Assembly: GCA_903851365.1 (NCBI GenBank)
Contig: CAINOB010000001.1
Coordinates: 1-64,000, forward strand
Direction of reading: 5' to 3'
DNA from: an uncultured Bacteroidota bacterium
Lineage (GTDB): Bacteria > Bacteroidota > Bacteroidia > Bacteroidales > UBA12481
DNA length: 64,000 nt
A program made the position numbers and the translations under genes. Below are positions 51,126-59,175 of this stretch, piece by piece. The notes beneath the pieces were generated by a model that saw only the letters and a program-made list of their open reading frames with translations, did not search any database and was not told the origin of the DNA. The stretch's first letter is position 1. Each line of letters begins with the position of its first letter.

Positions 51126-51812
51126 ATGAACATCAAAAAGCTAATTATTATTTTACTCATTCTGAGCACTACCGGTATTTCGGCTAACGCTCAGATTCAG
51201 CGCAATTACTTTAAAACGCTGGAGTTTTTCGCAGGTCCCGGAGCCACCCTTTACTTCGGCGATATCGGCGGCAGGGATTCAAATGTTAAAGGGGCCCAGA
51301 TATTTTTCGATAATCTCGATATCGATCTATGGCGCGCCAGGCCCCTGGTAACCGCCGGTCTTCAGTTCAGCCTGTTCAAACGCTTCGCCGCGAGTCTCCA
51401 GGTTACCCCGATGTTCCTCTCGGGCAGCGATCAGCGGTCTAATAAAAGGGAACGTGATTACTCCTTCACCACTTTTGCCAGTGACATTCACCTTCAGGTG
51501 GAATACTACCTCGCCAACCGGCTAAACAGTTTTGCTCCGTATGTTCTGGCTGGAGCAGGTGAACTCCTCTATACTTTCAAAGCCAGTACCGTTGGCAAAT
51601 ACAGCAAGTTCTACAATACCAACACCTGGATCTTTGGGGCCGGCTTTCGCTTACCCCCAAAATATGGCATCTCACAAAGTATAGAATTCGCCTACCATTT
51701 CGCCAATACCGATCTGCTCGATGGGTTCAAGGACCCGGGCACCAATAAAGATGTGATATTTACAACGACCTACAAGATCAACTTTGAGCTGACAACAGGG
51801 CGGAAACAGTAG
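51126..51812 (+). CDS. Outer-membrane beta-barrel protein, second of tandem pair
   Basis: A paralogue of the preceding gene, about 228 residues from the ATG at 51126 (signal peptide MNIKKLIIILLILSTTGISANAQ). Shared features: LEFFAGPGATLYFGDIGGRDSNVKGAQ, FDNLDIDLWRARP, PMFLSGSDQRSN, VEYYLANRLNSFAPYVLAGAG and a C-terminal TTYKINFEL strand. The gap between the pair holds an R7 repeat. The longer reading frame from 51057 begins in that repeat (MTQISQIRTEPS) and would mask the signal peptide. Tandem duplication probably gave two related barrels or heteromeric partners. Confidence 0.75.
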   Translation: MNIKKLIIILLILSTTGISANAQIQRNYFKTLEFFAGPGATLYFGDIGGRDSNVKGAQIFFDNLDIDLWRARPLVTAGLQFSLFKRFAASLQVTPMFLSGSDQRSNKRERDYSFTTFASDIHLQVEYYLANRLNSFAPYVLAGAGELLYTFKASTVGKYSKFYNTNTWIFGAGFRLPPKYGISQSIEFAYHFANTDLLDGFKDPGTNKDVIFTTTYKINFELTTGRKQ

Positions 51813-51872
51813 GCAGTTGGCAGTCAGCAGTCGATCTTCTTCTTCGTTTCCCGGTCACCCGTCACTTCTCTT
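51808..51872. repeat. R1-R2-R3 composite between convergent genes
   Basis: CAGTAGGCAGTTGGCAGTCA (R1), CGATCTTCTTCTTCGTTTCC (R2) and CGGTCACCCGTCACTTCTC (R3) follow one another. The composite contains the stop codon of both the second OMP gene and wecB and encodes the last residues of WecB (VTGDRETKKKIDC). Confidence 0.75.
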
Positions 51873-52975
51873 AAATGTTGTACGATAAGCCAGCTGGCCT
51901 CCCCGTTTCCATAAGGATTATGCACCTGGCTCATCCGATGGTAAAGGTCTGATTCATACAACAAATCATGGCAGCTGCTCACAATCTTCGCAGTATCGGT
52001 ACCCACCATGATAACATTGCCCGATTCCACAGCTTCCATACGTTCAGTGGCATCGCGCATCACAAGAACCGGTTTGCCAAGTACCGGAGCCTCCTCCTGA
52101 ATACCTCCGCTGTCAGTAAGAATAAGGTAGCATCGCTTCATCAGCCAGACAAACGCCGGATAGGATAATGGCTTTAACAGGTGAATATTGGGCTGGTTAT
52201 CCAACCGTTCGTGAACCAACCTCTGAACCTTTGGATTGAGATGGACCGGATAGATAATTTTTACATTTTCATTCTGCGCAACCTCTTTGATCGCCCGGCA
52301 GATATTTTCGAAACCATCCCCGAAGTTTTCCCTTCTGTGACCGGTGACTAAAATAATTTTCTCCTCCCCTTCCGAAAGTTTTTTAACCCGATCAATATCC
52401 GGATCCTCTGAGGTCTCCACCTTCTCCAAAGCCAACAATAATGCATCAACCACGGTATTCCCAGTAACCAGGATCCTCTCATCGGGAATATTCTCTTGCA
52501 GCAGATTTTCCCGGGCCGATTGGGTCGGGGCAAAGTGATAATCCGCAATTACACTGGTGAGCCTCCGGTTGATCTCTTCCGGAAATGGGGCCAGCTTATT
52601 GTGGGTACGCAGACCTGCCTCCACATGACAGACTTTTATTCCCAGATAAAATGCGGCCAATGCAGCAGCAGCGGTGGTTGTGGTATCACCCTGAACAATA
52701 ACAAAATCCGGCTTAAAATCTTCCAGAACCGGCTTCATGGCAGTGATTACCGATGACGTTAATCCGTGAAGGTCCTGGTCCGGCATCATCAGATTCAAAT
52801 CATAATCGGGCTTGATATCAAAAAACTCCAATACCTGATCGAGCATCGCCCGGTGCTGCGCGGTAACACAAACCCGGGTCTGAAACTGGTCAGGATATCT
52901 GAGCAGCTCCCTTACCAGTGGTGCCATTTTGATGGCTTCGGGCCGGGTACCAAAAACTAGGAGGATCCGTTGCAT
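51824..52975 (-). CDS. wecB: UDP-N-acetylglucosamine 2-epimerase (non-hydrolysing)
   Basis: A 383-residue cytosolic enzyme interconverting UDP-GlcNAc and UDP-ManNAc, donor for ManNAc or ManNAcA residues in surface polysaccharides. Signatures: LLVFGTRPEAIKMAPLVREL at the start, VQGDTTTTAAAALAAFYLGI, CHVEAGLRTHNKLAPFPEEINR, LVTGHRRENFGDGF and LTDSGGIQEEAPVLGKPVLVMRDATERMEAVESG. All are conserved and the length is normal, except that the final dozen residues derive from a composite repeat. Together with WbpA/WbpB-type genes it fits synthesis of a diacetamido-uronic or ManNAcA-type sugar. Confidence 0.95.
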   Translation of the reverse strand: MQRILLVFGTRPEAIKMAPLVRELLRYPDQFQTRVCVTAQHRAMLDQVLEFFDIKPDYDLNLMMPDQDLHGLTSSVITAMKPVLEDFKPDFVIVQGDTTTTAAAALAAFYLGIKVCHVEAGLRTHNKLAPFPEEINRRLTSVIADYHFAPTQSARENLLQENIPDERILVTGNTVVDALLLALEKVETSEDPDIDRVKKLSEGEEKIILVTGHRRENFGDGFENICRAIKEVAQNENVKIIYPVHLNPKVQRLVHERLDNQPNIHLLKPLSYPAFVWLMKRCYLILTDSGGIQEEAPVLGKPVLVMRDATERMEAVESGNVIMVGTDTAKIVSSCHDLLYESDLYHRMSQVHNPYGNGEASWLIVQHLREVTGDRETKKKIDC

Positions 52976-53000
52976 GTTTCAGGGTTTCATTACTAATTGC

Positions 53001-53126
53001 AATGGCTTTTAAGCCGTGGGTCAAGTAGCCTCCAAACTATATCATAGGACTTTAGTCCAATCCAAAAGGCCAGTCAAATAATTTCTAAATGGATAGCTCT
53101 TCCCTTTAAGCTGTGAGTTAAGGAGC
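53001..53126. repeat. R9 element pair with hairpin
   Basis: GGCTTTTAAGCCGTGGGTCA (53004-53023) and CCTTTAAGCTGTGAGTTAAG (53103-53122) are diverged direct repeats; GGACTTTAGTCC at 53047-53058 lies between. The right copy supplies the stop codon of the HEPN gene. The layout resembles paired REP elements (BIME). The gap 52976-53117 holds no gene. Confidence 0.6.
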
Positions 53127-53519
53127 AACAATCAAAGTTGCCTGATTCATCAGATCCTCAATTTCACTGAAATAATCCAATGCAGATATTAAATCATCGT
53201 GAAGTATCGAGTATCGACCTTCTATTGCAAAATCGTTCAATTCGATTAAAAGATCCCGATCCACTACTATTTTCATCGTGGATTGATCAACCAGATTAAG
53301 GAGTAATTCCAGGTCATGTACTCTTGGAAAATCAATCGATTTTTCGGAGAGTATTGCTTTGAGGCTTTTCTCTGCACATTGCTGTAAATGAAAGCATACC
53401 ACTTCAATATCGATTTCAACACTTCCGGAAATGAAGTTTTCATGGAGCAATTTGGCCGCCATAAAGTCGGTCTTTGCCTTGTTCAACAAAATAATTGACT
53501 GCCTTAGGAATTCGGCCAT
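53118..53519 (-). CDS. HEPN-domain toxin
   Basis: A 133-residue HEPN protein, the RNase toxin half of HEPN-MNT modules. A helical bundle with the RX4H motif RYSILHD (Arg and His spaced by four residues), HLQQCAEKSLKAIL and FPRVHDLELLL are typical. It overlaps the MNT gene by 16 bp on the same strand, which indicates translational coupling. In studied pairs the MNT partner AMPylates or di-adenylates the HEPN Tyr next to the motif; RYS here provides such a Tyr. Confidence 0.88.
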   Translation of the reverse strand: MAEFLRQSIILLNKAKTDFMAAKLLHENFISGSVEIDIEVVCFHLQQCAEKSLKAILSEKSIDFPRVHDLELLLNLVDQSTMKIVVDRDLLIELNDFAIEGRYSILHDDLISALDYFSEIEDLMNQATLIVAP

Positions 53520-53845
53520 AAGACAACTCCTTTTTTGTTGATATCCATGTAAACGGAACCAATCTGCTGACTGTAAAAATCATATTCCTTTTCAGAGGAT
53601 ACCAAAATATCTTTGGCAATCAATATATCCTTCAGCAGATTACGGATCTCCCTTTTCTCTATCGCCTTGGACTTCAGTTCTTTCTTAATAACACAAATAT
53701 CGAGGTCACTGTCAACGGAAGGTACTCCATAAGCATAGCTTCCAAACAAAATAATTTTTGTCGGACGAAGCGACTTTAGCTTGCTTACAATAATCAATTT
53801 TAACTCTTCAATATCGAACTGATTGGACATCATTAACTGATTCAT
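53504..53845 (-). CDS. MNT-type nucleotidyltransferase antitoxin
   Basis: A 113-residue minimal nucleotidyltransferase. ILFGSYAYGVPSVDSDLDICVI contains the GSxAxG motif and the paired acidic residues (SDLD) for Mg binding; a third Asp may lie in LLKDILIAKDILV. It is the first gene of the HEPN-MNT pair and overlaps the HEPN start by 16 bp. Likely neutralises the HEPN toxin by nucleotidylation, as shown for HepT/MntA. Start chosen at 53845, with a possible alternative at MMSNQFD, four codons downstream. Confidence 0.88.
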   Translation of the reverse strand: MNQLMMSNQFDIEELKLIIVSKLKSLRPTKIILFGSYAYGVPSVDSDLDICVIKKELKSKAIEKREIRNLLKDILIAKDILVSSEKEYDFYSQQIGSVYMDINKKGVVLWPNS

Positions 53846-53892
53846 TGATAATTAATGTCAAAGGTACGGAATTTTGCCAAAGTCAGACATCT

Positions 53893-54045
53893 CCCTTTTG
53901 CGCCTTGGCGTCTTGGCGAGAAATTAGTGTCTCCCCTATTCCGGAATGCCTTTGTGTAATTTCAAAATCACATTCCGGTAAACCGTAAACTTATTTTAGG
54001 ACGGGTCATCAAGACAACCCTGAAACCCTGAAACTCTGAAACATC
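53893..54045. repeat. Tandem repeats 3' of metK
   Basis: TTTGCGCCTTGGCGTCTTGG (53897-53916) is a 10-bp-period repeat; CCTGAAACCCTGAAACTCTG with CATCAG (54018-54045) is a 9-bp-period repeat ending at the metK stop. A related GTTTCAGGGTTTCATTAC lies at 52976-52993. No gene in 53846-54043. Confidence 0.6.
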
Positions 54046-55363
54046 AGAAGAACAACTTCTTCAGATCAGCCACCAGGTCAAGTTTCTCCCAGGTGAAAAG
54101 CTCTACGGTAAAATTTTTAGTACCATGGCTGCTCGATTTGATAGTCTTGGTGATCACTTGAGGAGTACGGCCCATATGACCGTAAGCAGCTGTCTCAGAA
54201 TAAATGGGATTGCGCAATTTCAGACGGCGCTCGATAGCCTTTGGCCTGAAATCATAAAAAGTATCAATCTTTTCAGCAATCTCCCTGTCGTTCAGCTTCA
54301 CGTTGGATTTGCCATAAGTATTCACATATACATTGAGTGGTTTGGCTACGCCGATTGCATACGAAACCTGGACTAACACCTCGTCTGTGATACCCGCTGC
54401 GACTATGTTCTTGGCGATATGCCTTGCTGCATAGGCTGCCGAACGGTCAACTTTCGAAGGATCTTTTCCCGAAAAAGCGCCACCGCCGTGAGCCCCCTTG
54501 CCACCATAAGTATCCACGATGATTTTGCGGCCGGTGAGGCCGGAGTCGCCGTGAGGACCGCCGATCACGAATTTACCGGTTGGGTTGACATGGAGAGTGA
54601 CTGATTCGTGACGCGTAACGCGTGACGCGTGACTGTCTTCCGTGTCACGTGTTACGAGTTTCGATAGGTAATCTTCCAGCATGGTATGCATATTACCACC
54701 AATACTGGAGATTACGCGGGGGAGAAGGATGTCAATAACGTCCTGACGAATCTTGGCTAACATGGCTTCGTCGGTGGGACCAAAGTCGTCGTGCTGGGTA
54801 GAGACCACAATGGTATGCAGACGGACTGGCTTGTTGTCGTCACCATATTCAACAGTTACCTGCGATTTGGCATCGGGGCGCAGGTAGGTCATTACCTTGC
54901 CTTCGCGACGAATCTCCGCCAAAACCATCAATAGTTTATGTGATAATTCGAGCGAAACCGGCATATAGTTTTCGGTCTCGTTGGTGGCATAACCAAACAT
55001 CATGCCCTGGTCGCCGGCACCCTGCGATTCCGGATCTTCGCGCTCCACACCCATGGATATATCGGGAGATTGCTCATGAATGGCGCTGAACACGCCACAG
55101 GAATCTCCATCAAAACGATATTCTGCTTTTGTATAACCAATGCGGTTGATCACTTCACGCGCAGTTTCCTGCACATCAATATAAGTCTCAGTTTTCACTT
55201 CCCCGGCAATGACTACCTGACCGGTGGTTACCATGGTTTCGCATGCCACCTTTGATTTCGGGTCAAAAGCAATCATTTTATCCAATATTGCATCGGAAAT
55301 CTGGTCGGCCACTTTATCCGGATGGCCTTCGGAAACGGATTCGCTCGTGAATAAATAGCTCAT
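54044..55363 (-). CDS. metK: S-adenosylmethionine synthetase with in-frame repeat
   Basis: Essential enzyme forming S-adenosylmethionine from ATP and methionine. Signatures: [21 protein letters not shown] (ATP-binding), [64 protein letters not shown] (P-loop-like and K+ site). 439 residues. Just before [11 protein letters not shown] the sequence [18 protein letters not shown] (18 residues) is translated R3 repeat (54603-54662). It falls in a loop region that varies in length between Bacteroidota and proteobacterial enzymes, which may explain tolerance. As this gene is normally single-copy and essential, the altered form is presumably functional. Confidence 0.95.
   Translation of the reverse strand: MSYLFTSESVSEGHPDKVADQISDAILDKMIAFDPKSKVACETMVTTGQVVIAGEVKTETYIDVQETAREVINRIGYTKAEYRFDGDSCGVFSAIHEQSPDISMGVEREDPESQGAGDQGMMFGYATNETENYMPVSLELSHKLLMVLAEIRREGKVMTYLRPDAKSQVTVEYGDDNKPVRLHTIVVSTQHDDFGPTDEAMLAKIRQDVIDILLPRVISSIGGNMHTMLEDYLSKLVTRDTEDSHASRVTRHESVTLHVNPTGKFVIGGPHGDSGLTGRKIIVDTYGGKGAHGGGAFSGKDPSKVDRSAAYAARHIAKNIVAAGITDEVLVQVSYAIGVAKPLNVYVNTYGKSNVKLNDREIAEKIDTFYDFRPKAIERRLKLRNPIYSETAAYGHMGRTPQVITKTIKSSSHGTKNFTVELFTWEKLDLVADLKKLFF
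54603..54662. repeat. R3 element inside metK
   Basis: ATTCGTGACGCGTAACGCGT, GACGCGTGACTGTCTTCCG and TGTCACGTGTTACGAGTTTC. Left and right arms are partly complementary; length is a multiple of three and the frame is kept. Confidence 0.82.
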
Positions 55364-55407
55364 TAGTAAGTGCTTAATATTAAACTTTTGTTATGTTTCA
55401 ATTTAGT

Positions 55408-55462
55408 TTCGTTGTTAGGGACGAGATCCCCGCCTCCGCGGGGATGACACCTCTGACGATGG
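55408..55462. repeat. R4 element at the 3' end of the GT2 gene
   Basis: TTTCGTTGTTAGGGACGAGA, TCCCCGCCTCCGCGGGGATG, ACACCTCTGACGATGG. It supplies the stop codon and last residues of the glycosyltransferase. Confidence 0.8.
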
Positions 55463-56347
55463 TAACCAGGTAATTCTTAACATCTTCTTCAGGCTGTAAT
55501 GAAACTTGCCAACATGAAATAACAAAGAAAAGGTCTGAAAAGTTTTTGCCCAAAAAACTGAACATGCACCGTGGTTCTTTGCAAAGTAAATATATTTACT
55601 CTTCTCCATCAACGCATATTTCGAATAATTGAAGGAGCCGTCAGCATCATTTGTTGCACTGCCAATATGGGTGATACTTACCTGCGGCAACAGCCATGAC
55701 TGATACCCAGCCTTGTGCAACCGGTAAAACAGATCGGTATCCTCGTAATACATGAAATATCGCTCGTCGAACCCGCCAATTTTTTGGAAAACATCTTTTC
55801 TGATCAGGATATCGGCACCGGAAAGATATCCAACGGGCTTCGGGTCCATGAAGTTGCATGGAGGAGATATTGAAAGCTTTCTATCGTAATACCTTTTGTA
55901 GAGTGCCCTAAAGCCTATATCACTGAACTGCTGAAACAGAGTCGGAAAATTGCCGAAGGAAACGGAATAGGAGCCATCCCGGTTTTGAAGCCGGGCTCCG
56001 CAGGCAGCTACCCTATTATCTGCAGATTCAAGAAATTGATACATGGCTGAGATCGCATCATCCGCCAATAATATGTCTGGATTGAGAAAGAGAAGATATT
56101 TTCCGGATGCATGACTGACGCCTATATTGTTTGCAGCACTAAAACCGAGATTTTCTTTATTCTTTAATCCACAAATGGACGGAAAATCTTCTCGAATTTT
56201 CTCAAAAGATCCATCAGTGGAGGCATTGTCGACCAGGATAATTTCAAAGGAAACGCCTTTGGTGCAATTATAAATGGATTCAAGACAATTCTTAAGGTAT
56301 TGCCCTGAGTTAAAGTTGACAATTACAATGGATACGTCAATAGTCAT
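55415..56347 (-). CDS. Family 2 glycosyltransferase
   Basis: GT-A-fold inverting glycosyltransferase, about 310 residues from the ATG at 56347, which overlaps the stop of the upstream gene as ATGA. Features: VSIVIVNFNSGQYLKNCLESI, ILVDNASTDGS, LGFSAANNIGVSHASGKYLLFLNPDIL (DxD-like NPD), GADILIRKDVF and FDERYFMYYEDTDLFYRLHKAG (ED catalytic-base motif). This pattern is that of WbbL/rhamnosyltransferase-type enzymes, acting at the cytoplasmic membrane face to extend the polysaccharide unit. The C-terminal VSSPRRRGSRP is translated R4 repeat, indicating the original C-terminus was truncated or replaced. Confidence 0.87.
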   Translation of the reverse strand: MTIDVSIVIVNFNSGQYLKNCLESIYNCTKGVSFEIILVDNASTDGSFEKIREDFPSICGLKNKENLGFSAANNIGVSHASGKYLLFLNPDILLADDAISAMYQFLESADNRVAACGARLQNRDGSYSVSFGNFPTLFQQFSDIGFRALYKRYYDRKLSISPPCNFMDPKPVGYLSGADILIRKDVFQKIGGFDERYFMYYEDTDLFYRLHKAGYQSWLLPQVSITHIGSATNDADGSFNYSKYALMEKSKYIYFAKNHGACSVFWAKTFQTFSLLFHVGKFHYSLKKMLRITWLPSSEVSSPRRRGSRP

Positions 56348-57612
56348 TTGTAGATCAACCACTTCCATGCAGGAACCAGCCGTATAGCCGATCCTCTTTC
56401 TTGTATTACTTCTTCTCTATCCCAGGTAATGAGCAGCAAATCCGTGCAAGAAAGTTCGGTAGAGGCTTCTACTAATGAGTCAATCTCTCGTTTCAATGTC
56501 CTTGGGTTTGAAATATCATAACACACCTGTATTAACTCCTCAACCCGATGACCATTCCTGCACACAAAATCTATTTCACGGTCGTTGCGCGTTCTGTAAT
56601 AAAACAAATCTAATTCGGGTTGAAAATTTCGGCGGAGCAGCTCGATGAACACTGCATTTTCGAGCAAACGCCCATAATTTGGTGAAAGCTCAAACGAGCG
56701 TGCCTGGATAAATCCATTATCTATAATATAACTCTTCCTGTTGGATTTCTGCTGAAGCTTGATTTTGGTATCGTACCGGGTTAAGTTTACGAACAGGTAA
56801 GGCTCGGCCAGGTACCCGACAAATTTTTGAACGGTAGCCACACTTTTAAAGTTCTGATCTAGCTTTAATTGACTATAGGAATACAGATTGGTGTAGTTTG
56901 CCAATAAATAATTTGATAAATCATAGAGTTGTTGCGACTGGCGTATTCGAAAGCGTCTGATGATATCTTTCAAAAGAATTGAATCGAACAAAGTGGACAA
57001 ATAATTTCTCAGAATTGATGGGTTCAATGCAACTTCAGGAAACCCTCCGTTCAGCAACCATGTATTCAGATAATTAAGCATTGTGCCCATCTGGGCAGGC
57101 GTCAAGGGCTCCTCATCAGTTTTGCCTGCCTTTTGAAAAGCCAGTTGTTCCGCAAAGCTAAACGGGTAAACAGGTATCTGCAGGTATCTCCCGGTAAGCG
57201 AAGTGGCCATCTCACGCGAAAGAAGTTTGGCATTTGAACCAGTGACTATAAGATTTACTCCCCTGCGATACAATTTACTAACCCACAATTCCCAACCAGG
57301 TAAATTTTGAATTTCATCAAGAACAAGATATTGATAACCAGGATATAACTCATTTAGCGTTTGGACAACAGCATCTTCATCGAAGCTCTTTAAAAGCTGA
57401 TCATCATCGAAATTGAGGTATGCAAAATTTTTACCCTTCAGCAGCTGAAGAGCGATTACAGATTTACCAGCTCGTCTGGGACCGGTAATGAGTTTAATGA
57501 GGCCGGTCGTAAGATAATCGGCCTTGATAACGACATCCACCCGCTCCAGATAATCTCTGTTCAGTAAACCTGCAAGCTCTTCCTTTTGCTGTTGAAGTAC
57601 TCTTTTAATCAT
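56344..57612 (-). CDS. AAA ATPase with DUF4143 domain
   Basis: A 422-residue protein of the archaeal-type ATPase/DUF4143 family. Walker A ITGPRRAGKSVIALQLL and Walker B YLVLDEIQNLPGWE (DEIQ) are followed by VTGSNAKLLSREMATSLTGR (sensor region). The C-terminal DUF4143 nuclease-like domain contains FYYRTRNDREIDFVC (REIDFV). Such genes are widespread in Bacteroidota accessory regions and often behave as single mobile genes; function is not established. It overlaps the glycosyltransferase gene by 4 bp, so it is now translationally coupled to it, and it interrupts the glycosyltransferase-flippase order. Confidence 0.88.
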   Translation of the reverse strand: MIKRVLQQQKEELAGLLNRDYLERVDVVIKADYLTTGLIKLITGPRRAGKSVIALQLLKGKNFAYLNFDDDQLLKSFDEDAVVQTLNELYPGYQYLVLDEIQNLPGWELWVSKLYRRGVNLIVTGSNAKLLSREMATSLTGRYLQIPVYPFSFAEQLAFQKAGKTDEEPLTPAQMGTMLNYLNTWLLNGGFPEVALNPSILRNYLSTLFDSILLKDIIRRFRIRQSQQLYDLSNYLLANYTNLYSYSQLKLDQNFKSVATVQKFVGYLAEPYLFVNLTRYDTKIKLQQKSNRKSYIIDNGFIQARSFELSPNYGRLLENAVFIELLRRNFQPELDLFYYRTRNDREIDFVCRNGHRVEELIQVCYDISNPRTLKREIDSLVEASTELSCTDLLLITWDREEVIQERGSAIRLVPAWKWLIYK

Positions 57613-57667
57613 TATAATGACTTATATTGAACAAAATTATCCTTTTTTATTCAATACAGCAAATTTA

Positions 57668-59083
57668 TTACCGCCATTTGCGCTGAATGAGTTCGAGTAA
57701 ATGTCTCTCGCGGAGTACGAAAATCAGGATAGCGAAATAAAGTCCTGCACATGAAGTAACGGCAACGAGCAGTCGAATCAATGGTTTTGTATCCCAGGAG
57801 CGGACCAGCCAGGCCACCGGGAGAAAAAGCAAACAAATTCCGATCGCCTGCACCACCAAAGTCCAGTTGAATTTGATCGGGATCCTTTTCCTTATATAAT
57901 AAAACGAGACCCCTGCCACTCCGGTCTCGGCAGCCATCATCGCAACCGCAGCACCGTTTTGACCATAGGGGCCAATCAAAAGAGTGTTCAAAACCAGACT
58001 CAACCCTACTCCAACAAGGGTAGCGATGAGGTACTGCTTACGAAATCCGCCGGGTATCAAAAGCTGCAGTCCGAAAATATTACCTAATCCAATTACAAAG
58101 GCCAATCCTGCGGTGATCTGCATAGCAGTTTTGGCATCGCCAAATTTCGGACCGGTAAATACCATTAAAAACTCAGGGGCAAAAACGAGCAGTCCGGCTG
58201 AGACGGGTATTCCAAGCAGACAGATAAAAGCGAAGGAGCTGTCCATCATCTTTTCGAGCGATAGCTTATCCTGTCCGGCTATGCTGCGGCTGATTCCCGG
58301 GATAAGTACCGTGGCCAGGGAAATGATAATCGGAATCACCATTTTGTTCAGCTTGATAGCCGCGGTGTAAAGTCCAACTGTATGATCCCCGGCAAGGAAA
58401 CCAACCAACAAAACATCCCCGAAGGTATAAATACACACAGTCATCGTGGTGGTCCACAAAATAAGGAGTGCCGGAATATGCCTCCGCAAGTCAAGATCTT
58501 TAAACAAGATATTTACCTTGCCTCGTAAATTAAAAAGGTACCAGATATTGGTGGCAACGATTGTCAGAACATTAATTGACAGATAGGCGACCAGATCATT
58601 TTGAGTACGGACCAGAGCGATCAGTGCAATCAGCGAAATCGATCGGATGACCAGTGTCCGGAAAGCCAGAAACCTGAACTGTTCACTACCGGTATAGTAC
58701 CATTCGATTGTAGTAAAACTGATAAAAACCAATCCGCCACCAATAAGAAACAGCCTGAGATCGTGGTGATACTGTTTGACTAAAAATATAACAGCCAGAT
58801 AAACAACCAGCATGAAGGCAGTAGTAATGAAGTTGATTACTACCAGTTCAGAGAAAAGCTTGCTTAGTTTAATTTTATCCTTTGCAACCTTAGCCACTTC
58901 CACAACCCCGTAAATCGGAATCCCGATCGCTGCAATCAATACAAAATACTGAGCCAGCGTCAGCACAGTCTGCGCCTTGCCTATCACATCCACGCCCAAC
59001 ACCCGGTTCGACCAGGAGAAGGTCACCACGGTGAAGAGGATGTTGGAGAGAACGTAGACGAGGTTGCTAAGGTACTTTTTCAT
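57668..59083 (-). CDS. wzx: Wzx-type oligosaccharide flippase
   Basis: MATE/MVF-superfamily lipid-linked oligosaccharide flippase, 471 residues from ATG 59083 (MKKYLSNLVYVLSNILFTVV). Around 12-14 transmembrane helices, including LYLFNLRG-like loops, GLYTAAIKLNKMVIPIIISLATVLIPGI and FAPEFLMVFTGPKF. Moves undecaprenyl-linked repeat units across the inner membrane. The 22-residue extension in the longer frame (from 59149) is a translated R3 repeat (MTRDEPQYALPRHALRVSR) and is rejected as a start. No Wzy polymerase is evident in the window, so polymerisation or ligation enzymes probably lie beyond the right edge. Confidence 0.9.
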   Translation of the reverse strand: MKKYLSNLVYVLSNILFTVVTFSWSNRVLGVDVIGKAQTVLTLAQYFVLIAAIGIPIYGVVEVAKVAKDKIKLSKLFSELVVINFITTAFMLVVYLAVIFLVKQYHHDLRLFLIGGGLVFISFTTIEWYYTGSEQFRFLAFRTLVIRSISLIALIALVRTQNDLVAYLSINVLTIVATNIWYLFNLRGKVNILFKDLDLRRHIPALLILWTTTMTVCIYTFGDVLLVGFLAGDHTVGLYTAAIKLNKMVIPIIISLATVLIPGISRSIAGQDKLSLEKMMDSSFAFICLLGIPVSAGLLVFAPEFLMVFTGPKFGDAKTAMQITAGLAFVIGLGNIFGLQLLIPGGFRKQYLIATLVGVGLSLVLNTLLIGPYGQNGAAVAMMAAETGVAGVSFYYIRKRIPIKFNWTLVVQAIGICLLFLPVAWLVRSWDTKPLIRLLVAVTSCAGLYFAILIFVLRERHLLELIQRKWR

Positions 59084-59170
59084 AAAATCGAAACGCGAAA
59101 CGCGTAACGCGTGACGCGGAAGAGCGTATTGGGGTTCGTCTCGTGTCACGTGTTTCGTGTCACGTTTATT
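59084..59170. repeat. R3 element upstream of wzx
   Basis: AATCGAAACGCGAAACGCGT, AACGCGTGACGCGGAAGAGC and TCGTGTCACGTGTTTCGTGT: inverted R3 arms covering the whole gap between wzx and the Wzi-like gene. Confidence 0.8.
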
Positions 59171-59175
59171 GAGGG

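Noticed and set aside
59084-59149. Upstream start of the Wzx flippase
   Set aside because: Residues are translated R3 repeat; MKKYLSNLV at 59083 is the natural start of a membrane protein.
139-59170. Repeats as sequencing-adapter or vector contamination
   Set aside because: Copies differ from one another, occur in many classes, keep reading frames in core genes and cluster at gene ends. Assembly error is still possible for single sites.
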